From Campylobacter concisus (GTDB lineage Bacteria > Campylobacterota > Campylobacteria > Campylobacterales > Campylobacteraceae), in contig NZ_PPCG01000080.1 of assembly GCF_002913745.1 (NCBI RefSeq), forward strand, positions 1-51,673: DNA of 51,673 nt, given 5' to 3'. Position 1 is the stretch's first letter, and every line of letters starts with the position of its first letter. Positions 17,915 to 27,254 of this stretch are shown here, in pieces. The position numbers and the translations under genes are program-made. The notes under the pieces are model-generated. The model made no database searches, was not told the origin of the DNA, and saw only the letters and a program-made list of their open reading frames with translations.

Positions 17915-19197
17915 GAATTTATCCATTAGAAAAAAGTCTAAATTTAACCATCGATGACATCGCAGCAGACAAGTCTATCTCGCATAGATGCGCGATGTTT
18001 TCGCTTTTAAGCGACAAACCATCTCGCGTTAGAAACTACCTAAGAGCAGGCGACACGCTAAATACCTTAAAAATAGTCGAGCTCCTTGGTGCAAAGATCG
18101 AAGATAACGGCGCTGAAATAACGATCACTCCGCCGCAAAAGATAAAAGAGCCAAAAGAAATTTTGGAGTGTGGCAACTCAGGCACGGCGATGAGGCTTTT
18201 TATGGGGCTACTAGCCGCACAGGACGGCTTTTTCGTGCTAAGTGGCGATAAATACTTAAATTCTCGTCCGATGGCAAGGATAGCAAAGCCTCTAAATGAT
18301 ATAGGCGCAAAGATAGATGGTACAAACAATGCAAACAACGCTCCTCTTTGCATAAGAGGGACTAAATTTGAAAGATTTAGTTTTGAGAGCAAGATCGCTT
18401 CAGCTCAGGTAAAAAGTGCGCTTTTGCTAGCGGCTCTTTGTTCAAATGGCTGCAAATTTAGCGAGCCAGAGCTAAGCAGAGACCACACTGAGCGCATGCT
18501 TGCTGGTATGGGAGCTGATATAAAGCGTGACGGTCTAGAGATCACTCTAGAGCCGATGAAAGGCCCACTTGCGCCACTTGACATAGACGTGCCAAATGAC
18601 CCAAGCTCGGCATTTTTCTTCGCGGTCGCAGCTCTAATTATCCCAAATTCGCATATTATTTTAAAAAATATCTTGCTAAATAAAACTCGCATCGAAGCTT
18701 ACAGGGTTTTAGAAAAAATGGGCGCTGAGATAAAATTTCATAAAACCTCAAGCAAATACGAAGATATCGGCGATATTGAAGTTAGATACTCGCCAAATTT
18801 AAAAGGTGTAGAGGTTAGCGAAAATATCTCGTGGCTCATCGACGAAGCCCCAGCTTTAGCCATCGCATTTGCCTGCGCTAAGGGTCAAAGCAAGCTAACA
18901 AATGCAAAAGAGCTTCGCGTAAAAGAGAGCGACAGGATAGCTGTCACGATAAATGCACTAAAGCAGTGTGGTGTCGATGCTAGCGAGCTTGAAGACGGCT
19001 TTATCATAAATGGCTCTGAGGCTAAATTTGCCACGATAGATAGCCACGGAGATCATAGGATCGCCATGAGCTTTGCCATACTTGGACTAAAATGTGGCAT
19101 GCAGATAGAAAAGAGCGAATTTATCGCCACTTCTTTTCCAAATTTTGCTGAAATTTTAAAGAAAATGGGAGCTAGAGTTGAAGATCGAGCTTGCTAG
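17911..19197 (+). CDS. aroA: 3-phosphoshikimate 1-carboxyvinyltransferase (EPSP synthase)
   Basis: Sixth step of the shikimate pathway: shikimate-3-phosphate plus PEP to EPSP. 428 aa, family length. Visible motifs: DKSISHR at the N-terminus, [20 protein letters not shown] (PEP contact), and RVKESDRI in the C-terminal half. Starts inside the pheT stop (ATGA) and ends 20 bases inside ispH, so it is co-transcribed with pheST; feeding aromatic amino-acid synthesis alongside PheRS makes sense, though the pairing may be chance. Confidence 0.97.
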   Translation: MRIYPLEKSLNLTIDDIAADKSISHRCAMFSLLSDKPSRVRNYLRAGDTLNTLKIVELLGAKIEDNGAEITITPPQKIKEPKEILECGNSGTAMRLFMGLLAAQDGFFVLSGDKYLNSRPMARIAKPLNDIGAKIDGTNNANNAPLCIRGTKFERFSFESKIASAQVKSALLLAALCSNGCKFSEPELSRDHTERMLAGMGADIKRDGLEITLEPMKGPLAPLDIDVPNDPSSAFFFAVAALIIPNSHIILKNILLNKTRIEAYRVLEKMGAEIKFHKTSSKYEDIGDIEVRYSPNLKGVEVSENISWLIDEAPALAIAFACAKGQSKLTNAKELRVKESDRIAVTINALKQCGVDASELEDGFIINGSEAKFATIDSHGDHRIAMSFAILGLKCGMQIEKSEFIATSFPNFAEILKKMGARVEDRAC

Positions 19198-20002
19198 TAG
19201 TTATGGATTTTGCTTTGGCGTAAAAAGAGCGATAAAGATAGCTGAAAACGCTGGAGATGCCGCAACTATCGGTCCGCTCATACATAATAACGAAGAGATA
19301 AATAGGCTTGAGAAAAACTACAATGTAAAGACGCTTGAGGGCATAGATGAGCTAAAAGATGAGAAAAAGGCGATCATCCGCACTCATGGCATCACTAAAA
19401 ACGACCTTGCAGAGCTAAAAAAAACTGATATAAAAGTGATCGACGCAACTTGCCCGTTTGTGACAAAGCCACAACAAATTTGCGAAAAAATGAGCGAAGA
19501 GGGCTATGATGTGGTGATCTTTGGCGACATGCATCACCCAGAGGTAAAAGGTGTAAAGTCGTATGCCAAGGGCAATGTCTATGTCGTGCTTGAAGAGAGC
19601 GAGCTAGAGGGCATTAAATTTAAGCAAAAGGTTGCGCTCGTTAGCCAAACTACTAGAAAAGTTGAGAAATTTATGCAGATCGCAAACTATCTCATGCTTC
19701 ATGTAAAAGAGCTACGCGTTTTTAATACGATCTGCAACGCGACATTTGAAAACCAAGAGGCTGCTAAAAATTTAGCAAAAAGGGCTGACGTGATGATAAT
19801 AATCGGCGGCAAAAACAGCTCAAACACAAAACAACTCTACCTAATATCTAAAAATTTCTGCGAAGATAGCTATCTCATTGAAAGCGAAGAAGAGCTTGAA
19901 AGATCATGGTTTGATGGCAAAAATTTGTGTGGTATAAGTGCGGGTGCTAGCACACCTGACTGGATCATACAAAAAGTCGTTGACAGAATCAAAAAAGTAT
20001 AA
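19178..20002 (+). CDS. ispH: 4-hydroxy-3-methylbut-2-enyl diphosphate reductase
   Basis: Last step of the MEP isoprenoid pathway, an iron-sulphur enzyme. 274 aa. The three cluster cysteines are present: Cys12 (GFCFG), Cys92 (DATCPF) and Cys186 (NTICNATF), with substrate histidines in HNN, RTHGI and HHPEV. The start is TTG at 19178 inside aroA, six bases after GGGAG; the resulting [14 protein letters not shown] fits the family N-terminus. Confidence 0.97.
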   Translation: MKIELASSYGFCFGVKRAIKIAENAGDAATIGPLIHNNEEINRLEKNYNVKTLEGIDELKDEKKAIIRTHGITKNDLAELKKTDIKVIDATCPFVTKPQQICEKMSEEGYDVVIFGDMHHPEVKGVKSYAKGNVYVVLEESELEGIKFKQKVALVSQTTRKVEKFMQIANYLMLHVKELRVFNTICNATFENQEAAKNLAKRADVMIIIGGKNSSNTKQLYLISKNFCEDSYLIESEEELERSWFDGKNLCGISAGASTPDWIIQKVVDRIKKV

Positions 20003-20031
20003 AATTTATCCTAGCTAAAGCCACAATTAAC

Positions 20032-20077
20032 TATAATAAGCCAATTTGCCTATACTGGCATAATAAAATTTAAAGGA
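20032..20077 (+). promoter_or_regulatory. Likely rpsA promoter and ribosome binding site
   Basis: TATAAT at 20032-20037 and a second candidate TATACT at 20051-20056 lie in the 80-base gap after ispH; AAAGGA at 20072-20077 precedes the rpsA ATG. An own promoter is expected for a highly expressed ribosomal protein gene. Confidence 0.5.
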
Positions 20078-20082
20078 TCAAG

Positions 20083-21759
20083 ATGGCTGTGAACAAAAGT
20101 GTTCAATTAGGAAAAGCAAAATACGAAGATATCGAAGATATCGATTTTGCTGCGATGTTAGAGGAGTCTTTTAAAAAGACTGAAGAAGATAGTGACGCAA
20201 AGATCGTCAGTATCAATGGCGATGAGGTTTTAATCGACGTTGGCAAGAAGTCAGAAGGCATTTTAAATGTTTCTGAGATCACTGACGCAAACGGCAACCT
20301 GACGCATAAAGTTGGCGATACGATCAAAGTTGTAATAACTGGATCAAGAAATGGAAGACCTATAGTGTCGCACAAAAAAGCACTTAGAAAAGAGAAAGTT
20401 AAAGCTTTCATCGAAGCTTACGATCCTGAAAATTCTGGCGAAATCGACGTAAAAGTAGTTGGAAAAAATAAAGGTGGTTTTATCACTCAAGACGCAAATG
20501 GCGTAGAATTTTTCTTACCAAGAACGCACAGTGGATTTAAAAACGCTGAGGGTGTAGTTGGAAAATCATACAAAGTAAGAGTTATAAAAGTTGATAAAGA
20601 AGAGAATAGCATCGTTGTCTCAAGAAAGAAAATTTTAGATGACGACCGCAAAAAACGCAAAGAAGCTCTATCAAATATAGTAGAAAACGATAGTGTTATA
20701 GAGGGCACAGTTAAGAAAATCACAACTTATGGTATGTTTGTTGATGTTGGCGGCGTAGACGGACTTGTGCATTACAGCGAGATAAGCTATAAAGGCCCAG
20801 TAAATCCTAGCTCTTTATACAAAGAAGGCGATAAAGTTTTAGTTAAAGTTATCAGCTATGACAACGAAAAGCGCCATCTATCTCTATCTATCAAGGCTGC
20901 TACTCCAGATCCTTGGGAAGAGATCATAAATGATGGTCTAGAAGTTGGCGACACCATCAAAGTAACAGTTAGCAATATCGAGCCTTATGGCGCATTTGTC
21001 GATCTTGGAAATGATATTGAAGGATTTTTACATATATCTGAAATTTCATGGGATAAAAATATCAAAAATCCAAAAGATCACATCAGTGAAGGTCAAGAGA
21101 TCGATGTTGAGGTTATCGAAATAGACGCAAAAGGACACCGCTTAAGAGTGAGCCTTAAAAATTTACTTCCAAAGCCATTTGATGAATTTAAAGCTAAATT
21201 TAAAGAGGGTGACGTAGTAAAAGGCGTTGTGACAACTATTACAAATTTTGGTGCATTTGTTAGAGTAGGTTGCGTTGAGGGCTTGCTACACAACGAAGAT
21301 GCATCTTGGGATAGAAATGACAAGTGCAAAGATATGTTTAAAGCTGGCGACGAGCTTGAAGTAAAGATCATCAAAATAGACAGTGCTGAGCAAAAAATTT
21401 CTCTAAGCCTAAAAGATCTAAAACAAAGCCCAGTTCAGGCATTTGCTAATAAATTTAGTGTAGGCGACATCGTAAAAGGAACGATCCGTGACATTAAAGA
21501 GTTTGGTGTATTTGTTGAGCTTGGCGATAATGTCGATGCGTTAATCCGCAAAGAAGATCTAGGTAGTGTAGATGCTAGCACGTTAAAGATCGGCGATGAG
21601 ATCGAAGCCGCTATCGCATTTATCGATGAGAAGAAAAATAGAATTCGCCTAAGCATACGCCGTTTAGCAAAACAAAAAGAGCGTGAAGTGTTAAATGAGA
21701 TCAACGACAACGACGACAAAGTAACACTTGGCGACATCATAAAAGAACAATTACGCTAG
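20083..21759 (+). CDS. rpsA: 30S ribosomal protein S1
   Basis: mRNA-binding protein of the small ribosomal subunit, needed for initiation on structured or weakly Shine-Dalgarno mRNAs. 558 aa with six S1 (OB-fold) repeats starting roughly at residues 30, 110, 198, 283, 370 and 455; the clearest are GTVKKITTYGMFVDVGGVDG and VSNIEPYGAFVDLGNDIEG. The first two are more divergent, as in other S1 proteins, where they dock onto S2. Ends KEQLR five bases before the next gene. Confidence 0.97.
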   Translation: MAVNKSVQLGKAKYEDIEDIDFAAMLEESFKKTEEDSDAKIVSINGDEVLIDVGKKSEGILNVSEITDANGNLTHKVGDTIKVVITGSRNGRPIVSHKKALRKEKVKAFIEAYDPENSGEIDVKVVGKNKGGFITQDANGVEFFLPRTHSGFKNAEGVVGKSYKVRVIKVDKEENSIVVSRKKILDDDRKKRKEALSNIVENDSVIEGTVKKITTYGMFVDVGGVDGLVHYSEISYKGPVNPSSLYKEGDKVLVKVISYDNEKRHLSLSIKAATPDPWEEIINDGLEVGDTIKVTVSNIEPYGAFVDLGNDIEGFLHISEISWDKNIKNPKDHISEGQEIDVEVIEIDAKGHRLRVSLKNLLPKPFDEFKAKFKEGDVVKGVVTTITNFGAFVRVGCVEGLLHNEDASWDRNDKCKDMFKAGDELEVKIIKIDSAEQKISLSLKDLKQSPVQAFANKFSVGDIVKGTIRDIKEFGVFVELGDNVDALIRKEDLGSVDASTLKIGDEIEAAIAFIDEKKNRIRLSIRRLAKQKEREVLNEINDNDDKVTLGDIIKEQLR

Positions 21760-21764
21760 TATAA

Positions 21765-22247
21765 ATGGGCAGACGCACGCTTTTATTAGTAGTTGTTCTG
21801 CTCTTTGTGATGTTAGGTTTGGTTGGAGTTTATCTTGTTAAATTTGCAAGCGTAAATTTCAGCCAAACTACTGAAAAAAATATTACAAGTGAGCAAAATA
21901 TAACCAAAAATACAGCCGGCAGTGAAAACTGGATCAACGAGCTGGCAACTATTAAGAAAAAAGATTACGTATTGCCCGTAAATGAAATTTTTATAGAATA
22001 CAACCGACCTAAGATAGAAAAGCCAAAGATCACAGCATATGAACTTATGATAGATAAAAATGACATCTACTCTATGTTCTGCTTGATGCAGACTTTAAGA
22101 AATAGCGAGGTTGATTTTACTGTAGTAAGAGATGGCGCTAAGAGTCAGATCTTTTTAAATACCCAAGACTCAAGGCTTTTGCAAAATATCATTTTGCAGC
22201 TAAGGGTTTACGATATTCACTCAAGTGTGAGAGAGGTAAAATTATGA
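21765..22247 (+). CDS. Membrane-anchored protein of unknown function
   Basis: 160 aa: a short basic N-terminus, one hydrophobic segment at about 5-26 (LLLVVVLLFVMLGLVGVYLV), a Ser/Thr/Asn-rich linker, and an approximately 100-residue probably periplasmic domain ending IHSSVREVKL. The segment could be an uncleaved anchor or signal peptide. It has no evident Shine-Dalgarno and follows rpsA by five bases, so translation may depend on coupling; its TGA overlaps the serA ATG. A gene of the same kind occupies this place in C. jejuni as I recall. No function can be assigned. Confidence 0.8.
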   Translation: MGRRTLLLVVVLLFVMLGLVGVYLVKFASVNFSQTTEKNITSEQNITKNTAGSENWINELATIKKKDYVLPVNEIFIEYNRPKIEKPKITAYELMIDKNDIYSMFCLMQTLRNSEVDFTVVRDGAKSQIFLNTQDSRLLQNIILQLRVYDIHSSVREVKL

Positions 22248-23821
22248 AAACTATCATTGTTTGCGATGCGATACACCCAGTAGGTTTTGAACTTTTAAAA
22301 AAAGAACAAGACATAAATGTAATAGATGCAGTTAATACCCCCAAAGATGAGCTTTTAAAAATTTTAGGCGAGGCTGATGTAGCGATCACTAGAAGCTCGA
22401 CTGAGGTAAATGAGGCGTTTTTAGAAGCTGGTAAAAAACTAAAAGCTATCGTTAGAGCTGGTGTTGGCGTGGATAACGTTGATATAGATGGCTGTTCAAG
22501 AAGAGGCATCATCGCTATGAATGTCCCAACTGCAAATACTATCGCAGCAGTTGAGCTAACTATGGCACACATGCTAGCAGCTGCAAGATCACTTGAATAC
22601 GCTCACAACGACCTAAAGCTAGATAGAATTTGGAAACGCGAGAAGTGGTACGGAGTTGAGCTTTTTAAGAAAAAGCTGGGCGTTATTGGCTTTGGCAACA
22701 TCGGCTCAAGAGTAGCAGCTCGCGCAAAAGCTTTTGGCATGGATATCATCGCATACGACCCATATATAGATCCATCTAAAGTCATCGATATGGGCGGCAC
22801 TTATACTAAAAATTTTGATGACATCTTGGCATGCGACTTCATCACGATCCACACTCCAAAGACCAAAGAGACAACCGATATGATCGGTGCTAAAGAGATA
22901 GCGAAGATGAAAGATGGCGTAAGGCTTATAAACTGCGCTAGAGGTGGTCTTTATAACGAAGAGGCACTTTATGAAGGGCTAAAAAGTGGCAAGATAGCAT
23001 TTGCAGGTATTGACGTCTTTACAAAAGAGCCAGCGACAAGCCATCCGCTTCTTGATCTAAATAATGTAAGCGTCACACCGCACCTTGGGGCAAATACCCT
23101 TGAGTCGCAGCGAAATATCGCAGTAGAGGCAGTCGAGCAGGCTATCTTGGCAGCACGCGGTATAAGCTATCCAAACGCTTTAAATTTACCTATAAAAACA
23201 GAAGATCTACCGCCATTTGTTGAGCCTTATATCGATCTTACAAGCAAGATGGCATTTCTTGCAGCTCAGATAAACAAAAGTGCCATCAAGGCTATCCGTA
23301 TAGAGACCCACGGGCAGATTGGTGAATATGCAAATTCAATGCTAACTTTTGCGATCGTGGGTGCTTTAAAAGAGAGTCTTGGCGATGCGATAAACTACGT
23401 AAATGCTAAATTTTTATGCGACGAAAAAGGCATAACTACCGAAACTAGCACAGGTGGAGACAGTATCTTTAAAAACAAGATCACAGTTCGTCTTACGACT
23501 GAAAATGGCATCGTAAGCGTTGGTGGCACGGTGTTTGGTGAAAATCAACAACGCATAGTAACCGTAAATGGCTTTAAGACTGACTTCAAGCCAAAAGGTA
23601 AGATGATCATCTTTAAAAACCACGACGTACCAGGTGTTATCGCTCAGATCAGTAAAATTTTAGCTGATGAGAAGATAAACATCGCAGACTTCCGCCTTGG
23701 TAGAGATGAGCACGGCATGGCGCTTGCGGTCATCTTGGTTGATGAACATATAAAAACAGAAACGCTAGAGAGATTAAACGCACTTGAAGCTTGTGTTTGG
23801 GCTCAATACGCAGTTATATAA
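22244..23821 (+). CDS. serA: D-3-phosphoglycerate dehydrogenase
   Basis: First committed step of serine synthesis, NAD-dependent. 525 aa, the long type: substrate-binding and NAD-binding domains (GFGNIGSRVAARA at about 147; catalytic region HTPKTKETTDMI and CARGGLYNEEAL), an intervening domain near 320-445, and a C-terminal ACT domain from about 453 (MIIFKNHDVPGVIAQISKIL) that probably mediates serine feedback. Overlaps the preceding gene by four bases; AGAGAGG lies upstream. Confidence 0.97.
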   Translation: MKTIIVCDAIHPVGFELLKKEQDINVIDAVNTPKDELLKILGEADVAITRSSTEVNEAFLEAGKKLKAIVRAGVGVDNVDIDGCSRRGIIAMNVPTANTIAAVELTMAHMLAAARSLEYAHNDLKLDRIWKREKWYGVELFKKKLGVIGFGNIGSRVAARAKAFGMDIIAYDPYIDPSKVIDMGGTYTKNFDDILACDFITIHTPKTKETTDMIGAKEIAKMKDGVRLINCARGGLYNEEALYEGLKSGKIAFAGIDVFTKEPATSHPLLDLNNVSVTPHLGANTLESQRNIAVEAVEQAILAARGISYPNALNLPIKTEDLPPFVEPYIDLTSKMAFLAAQINKSAIKAIRIETHGQIGEYANSMLTFAIVGALKESLGDAINYVNAKFLCDEKGITTETSTGGDSIFKNKITVRLTTENGIVSVGGTVFGENQQRIVTVNGFKTDFKPKGKMIIFKNHDVPGVIAQISKILADEKINIADFRLGRDEHGMALAVILVDEHIKTETLERLNALEACVWAQYAVI

Positions 23822-23842
23822 CAAATTACGAAAGGATAAAAA

Positions 23843-24409
23843 ATGGCTTCATATTCAATGGGCGATCTAAAAAAGGGACTAAAGATCGAGATCGACGGCG
23901 TTCCTTATAAAATCGTAGAATATCAACACGTTAAACCGGGCAAGGGCGCAGCTTTTGTTCGTGCAAAGATCAAATCTTTTGTCGATGGAAAGGTTCTTGA
24001 AAAGACTTTTCACGCAGGTGACAAGTGCGAGCAGCCGCATCTTGAAGAAAAAGAGATGCAATACCTCTATGATGATGGTGAGTTTTGCCAGTTTATGGAC
24101 ACGACTACTTACGAGCAAGTTGCGATCAGCGACGAGGATGTGGGCGATGTTAAAAAATGGATGATCGATGGTATGATGGTTGAAATTTTATTTCACAACG
24201 GCAACGCAATCGGCGTAGAAGTGCCACAAGTAGTCGAGCTCAAGATAGTTGAAACTCCACCAAATTTCAAGGGCGACACACAAGGCGGCAAAAAGCCAGC
24301 TACTCTTGAGAGTGGTGCGGTAGTTCAGATACCATTTCACGTACTAGAAGGCGAGGTCATCCGCGTTGATACCGTTCGTGGTGAGTACATCGAGCGCGCA
24401 AATAAATAA
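23843..24409 (+). CDS. efp: Translation elongation factor P
   Basis: Relieves ribosome stalling at polyproline stretches. 188 aa with the KOW-like N-domain and two OB domains. The loop that reaches the peptidyl-transferase centre reads KPGKGAAF with Lys34, the residue modified by beta-lysylation in EpmA-type bacteria; no modification enzyme is seen in this window. An AAGGAT site precedes the ATG. It lies 21 bases after serA and is probably co-transcribed. Confidence 0.97.
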   Translation: MASYSMGDLKKGLKIEIDGVPYKIVEYQHVKPGKGAAFVRAKIKSFVDGKVLEKTFHAGDKCEQPHLEEKEMQYLYDDGEFCQFMDTTTYEQVAISDEDVGDVKKWMIDGMMVEILFHNGNAIGVEVPQVVELKIVETPPNFKGDTQGGKKPATLESGAVVQIPFHVLEGEVIRVDTVRGEYIERANK

Positions 24410-24433
24410 TCATACATCTGGCGCGTTAAATTT

Positions 24434-25045
24434 ATGAAAGAGAAATTTGACGAGCTTATCGCTCTGCTAAAGCCGCTATTTAAGGATAATGGCTTTAGCA
24501 AGAGCGCTTTAAATTTCTACAAAAATACTCCAAATTTTATCTATGTTTTAAATTTTCAAAAAAGTAGTGGCAATAGCTCAGAGCGCACGAGATTTTATAT
24601 AAATTGCGGCATTTATGCTCCTTTTATAGAGGCTACTCTTGGCAAAGAAGCGCTTAGCAAGCCAAAAGAGTATGAGTGCCACTTTAGAGCCAGAGTACAT
24701 GAAATCACTCGCACAGCTGCTGCATACTACGAGCTAGAGCCAGATAGTGACATGTCTAAAATTTATGAAAATGTGGCAAACGACCTTGGTTTTGTTTTTG
24801 AATTTTTTGAGCAAAATAGCTCTGAAGAAAATTTAATAGAGCTAATGCTCGAACAAAATGGCCTTGCAGCGATAAATCAGCTCTACGAATATCTTTTGAT
24901 AAAAGATAAAAGTGAAATTTTGATCTCTCATGCCAAAAGGCTCTTCGCAAAGCATGGCAGTGAAGCAAGATGGGCTAAATTTGACAACCAAATAAATGAG
25001 CTACTTAGAAAATATAAAAAAGACGAGATAAATTTTAAATGGTAA
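24434..25045 (+). CDS. DUF4304-like protein
   Basis: 203-aa soluble protein. Residues 1-120 look like a DUF4304 domain: FKDNGFSKSALNFYKN, then the strand-rich IYVLNFQKSSGNSSERTRFYINCGIY. The rest is helical with basic residues at the end. There is no good Shine-Dalgarno before the ATG, which lies 24 bases after efp. No function is known for the domain; members often occur singly in accessory regions, so this may be an insertion after efp. Converges on mrdB. Confidence 0.75.
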   Translation: MKEKFDELIALLKPLFKDNGFSKSALNFYKNTPNFIYVLNFQKSSGNSSERTRFYINCGIYAPFIEATLGKEALSKPKEYECHFRARVHEITRTAAAYYELEPDSDMSKIYENVANDLGFVFEFFEQNSSEENLIELMLEQNGLAAINQLYEYLLIKDKSEILISHAKRLFAKHGSEARWAKFDNQINELLRKYKKDEINFKW

Positions 25046-25081
25046 AAAACGAGCTTTGGAAAAATAATTCAATCCAAGCTC
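25044..25081 (-). terminator. Terminator of mrdB
   Basis: GAGCTTTGG (25051-25059) and CCAAGCTC (25074-25081) form a stem with one bulged T over a 14-base loop; on the minus strand it runs into GTTTTTTACC. Confidence 0.65.
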
Positions 25082-25123
25082 AATTAGAACTTCAGAAATA
25101 TGTACTCTTTACTATGTAAAATT

Positions 25124-26230
25124 TTAAAATTTAAATTTAACCAGTCGATATGTCTTATCAAATCTAAACGTTAGTAGATTTTGCAGTATCCCAAAAAGTA
25201 CCATGAAGGTGACAAAGCTGCTTCCGCCGTAGCTAAAAAACGGCAGTGGCACGCCCACAACCGGCGCAAAACCGATCGTCATCGAGACATTTACCCCCAC
25301 ATAAACAAAGATGAGCGCGGCTATTCCAGTGGCGGTCACCTGCGTGAAATAATCATTCTTAAGCCCGTAGTTTAGGCTAAGTAAGTGCGTTATAAGCGCT
25401 CCATAAAGCCCCAGCAAAAGAAGCGCGCCGTAAAAGCCAAAACGCTCGATATTATAAGCAAAGATAAAGTCGCTAGTGGCGATTGGCAAAAATTTAAAGT
25501 GCGTTTGCGTCGCCTCGTCCTTTGGCTTGCCTTTTAGCCCGCCGCTACCTATGGCGATGATACTTTGTTTGACGTGATAGCTTGGCTCTTCTGCGATGAA
25601 GTCGTGGATCCTCTTTTTTTGATAATCATGTAAATTTTCATACAAAACTGGCGCCGAAAATCCTATGGCAAGGATGATGCAGATCCAAATTTTCTTATTT
25701 ACGCCGATGACAAAAAGGATTGTGTAGCCAACTATCAAAAGTATGAGTGCGGTGCCAAGATCAGGCTCTTTCATGATGAGCGCAAAAGGTAAAAGTATGT
25801 AAAAACTAAGCCTTAAAAAGTCTTTTAGCCCATACCCATCGACCTCTGGCGGGCGCTGCTTAACTAGATAGGCTAGCATCAGCAAAAAGGCTGGCTTCAT
25901 GAGCTCTGAGGGCTGAAGCGTGAAGTGAACGAAGGGAATTTCCAGCCAGCGCCTAGCTCCAAGCTTGCTAATGCCAAAGATATCGACGCTTAAAAGCAGC
26001 ACGATGCAGACCCAGTAAAATATCGGGATGATCCAGTCAATGCGTCTAATAGGCAGCAAAAATGCGATGCAAAATGAGACAAATCCGATGCCAAAATATA
26101 CAAGCTGTTTGTTTGCCAAAATGTCGTTTGCTTCGGAGACTAGGATGTATGAGATGGCTATGATTGGGATGATTAAAAACGGCTGAATAAAATCAAAATG
26201 TGTTAAAATACGCCGATCTAGTTTTATCAA
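25124..26230 (-). CDS. mrdB: Rod-shape peptidoglycan polymerase RodA
   Basis: SEDS-family peptidoglycan glycosyltransferase of the elongation machinery, inner membrane, about ten membrane segments, 368 aa. Signatures: HFTLQPSELMKPAFLLMLAYLVKQ, EPDLGTALILLIVG and PFFSYGGSSFVT near the end. The length and the absence of an FtsW-type N-terminal extension favour RodA over FtsW. The start is TTG at 26230 (minus), eight bases after AAGG, giving the typical MIKLDRRILTHFD. Divergent from rluD with a 52-base gap. Confidence 0.93.
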   Translation of the reverse strand: MIKLDRRILTHFDFIQPFLIIPIIAISYILVSEANDILANKQLVYFGIGFVSFCIAFLLPIRRIDWIIPIFYWVCIVLLLSVDIFGISKLGARRWLEIPFVHFTLQPSELMKPAFLLMLAYLVKQRPPEVDGYGLKDFLRLSFYILLPFALIMKEPDLGTALILLIVGYTILFVIGVNKKIWICIILAIGFSAPVLYENLHDYQKKRIHDFIAEEPSYHVKQSIIAIGSGGLKGKPKDEATQTHFKFLPIATSDFIFAYNIERFGFYGALLLLGLYGALITHLLSLNYGLKNDYFTQVTATGIAALIFVYVGVNVSMTIGFAPVVGVPLPFFSYGGSSFVTFMVLFGILQNLLTFRFDKTYRLVKFKF

Positions 26231-26256
26231 GAAGCAAACCTTAATTTTTGGGCTAG

Positions 26257-26262
26257 ATTATA
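26257..26262 (-). promoter_or_regulatory. -10 box of mrdB
   Basis: TATAAT on the minus strand, 26 bases before the TTG start. Confidence 0.5.
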
Positions 26263-26282
26263 TCACAAACAAGGCTTTGATT

Positions 26283-27254
26283 TTGGTTAAATTTAATGTT
26301 TTAAATAGCTCAAGACTCGACGTTGCAGTGGCCAAAGAGCTTCAAATTTCACGTAATCAAGCTTTAAATTTGATAAAAGACTCCCTTGTAAGCGTGAATT
26401 TAAAACCAGTTTCAAAACCAAGCTTTTTACTGAGTGAAAACGATGAAGTTTGCGTAAATTTTGCCCCAAAAAAAGAGGTGCAAAACGAATACGAAGTAAA
26501 TTTTGACATCCCGATAATCTACGAGGACGACGATCTCATAGTGCTAAACAAGCCCCCGCAAATCGTCGTTCACCAAGCCCCAAGCGTCAAAGAGGCGACA
26601 CTTGTTGAGTGGCTTAACAAAAAAGGCTTTATGCTCTCAAATTTAAACGGTGACGTTAGAGCTGGCATCGTCCACCGCCTAGATAAGGGCACGAGTGGCG
26701 CTATCGTCGTTGCTAAAAACAACTTCGCCCACGCAAAACTAAGCGAGCAGTTAAGCGATAAGAGCATGGGACGAATTTATCTAGCGCTCACTGACCTGCC
26801 TCTAAAAGAGGACGTCATCATCGACAAGCCAATCGGCAGAAATCCAAACAACCGCCTAAAAAAAGCGATCGTTGCAGACGCTAAATTTGCAAAAAGCGCC
26901 TTTGTAAATTTGCTAAGCGAAGGCGGAGTAAATTTGATAGCGGCAAAGCTTTTTACAGGCAGGACGCACCAGATAAGAGTGCATCTTGCTAGCATAAATC
27001 GCCACATTTTAGGCGATGATTTATACGGATTTAAGAGCCAAGGCGATAAAATAAGCAGGGTTATGCTTCACGCTTATATGCTCTATTTTATCCATCCGCG
27101 AACTGGCAAAAGGGTAGAATTTACCGCAAAAACGTATGATGACTTTAACCAAATAATTTACAAAAAAATTCCCAAGGAGATTTTTGATGAAAAAATTTGC
27201 CATACGCATATTGACACCATTTTTAGTAGCTTTCTTAGCGGGATGCGGCTCTAG
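26283..27254 (+). CDS. rluD: RluD-type 23S rRNA pseudouridine synthase
   Basis: RluA/RluD family enzyme isomerising uridines in 23S rRNA. N-terminal S4 domain (SRLDVAVAKELQISRNQALNLI) and catalytic domain with HRLDKGTSGAIVVAKN (catalytic Asp) and GRTHQIRVH. Two in-frame TTG codons compete at 26277 and 26283; AAGG at 26271-26274 is two bases from the first and eight from the second, so I chose 26283. The last 22 residues (from DEKICHTH) lie inside the next gene in another frame and look unlike the family's usual end. Confidence 0.92.
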   Translation: MVKFNVLNSSRLDVAVAKELQISRNQALNLIKDSLVSVNLKPVSKPSFLLSENDEVCVNFAPKKEVQNEYEVNFDIPIIYEDDDLIVLNKPPQIVVHQAPSVKEATLVEWLNKKGFMLSNLNGDVRAGIVHRLDKGTSGAIVVAKNNFAHAKLSEQLSDKSMGRIYLALTDLPLKEDVIIDKPIGRNPNNRLKKAIVADAKFAKSAFVNLLSEGGVNLIAAKLFTGRTHQIRVHLASINRHILGDDLYGFKSQGDKISRVMLHAYMLYFIHPRTGKRVEFTAKTYDDFNQIIYKKIPKEIFDEKICHTHIDTIFSSFLSGMRL

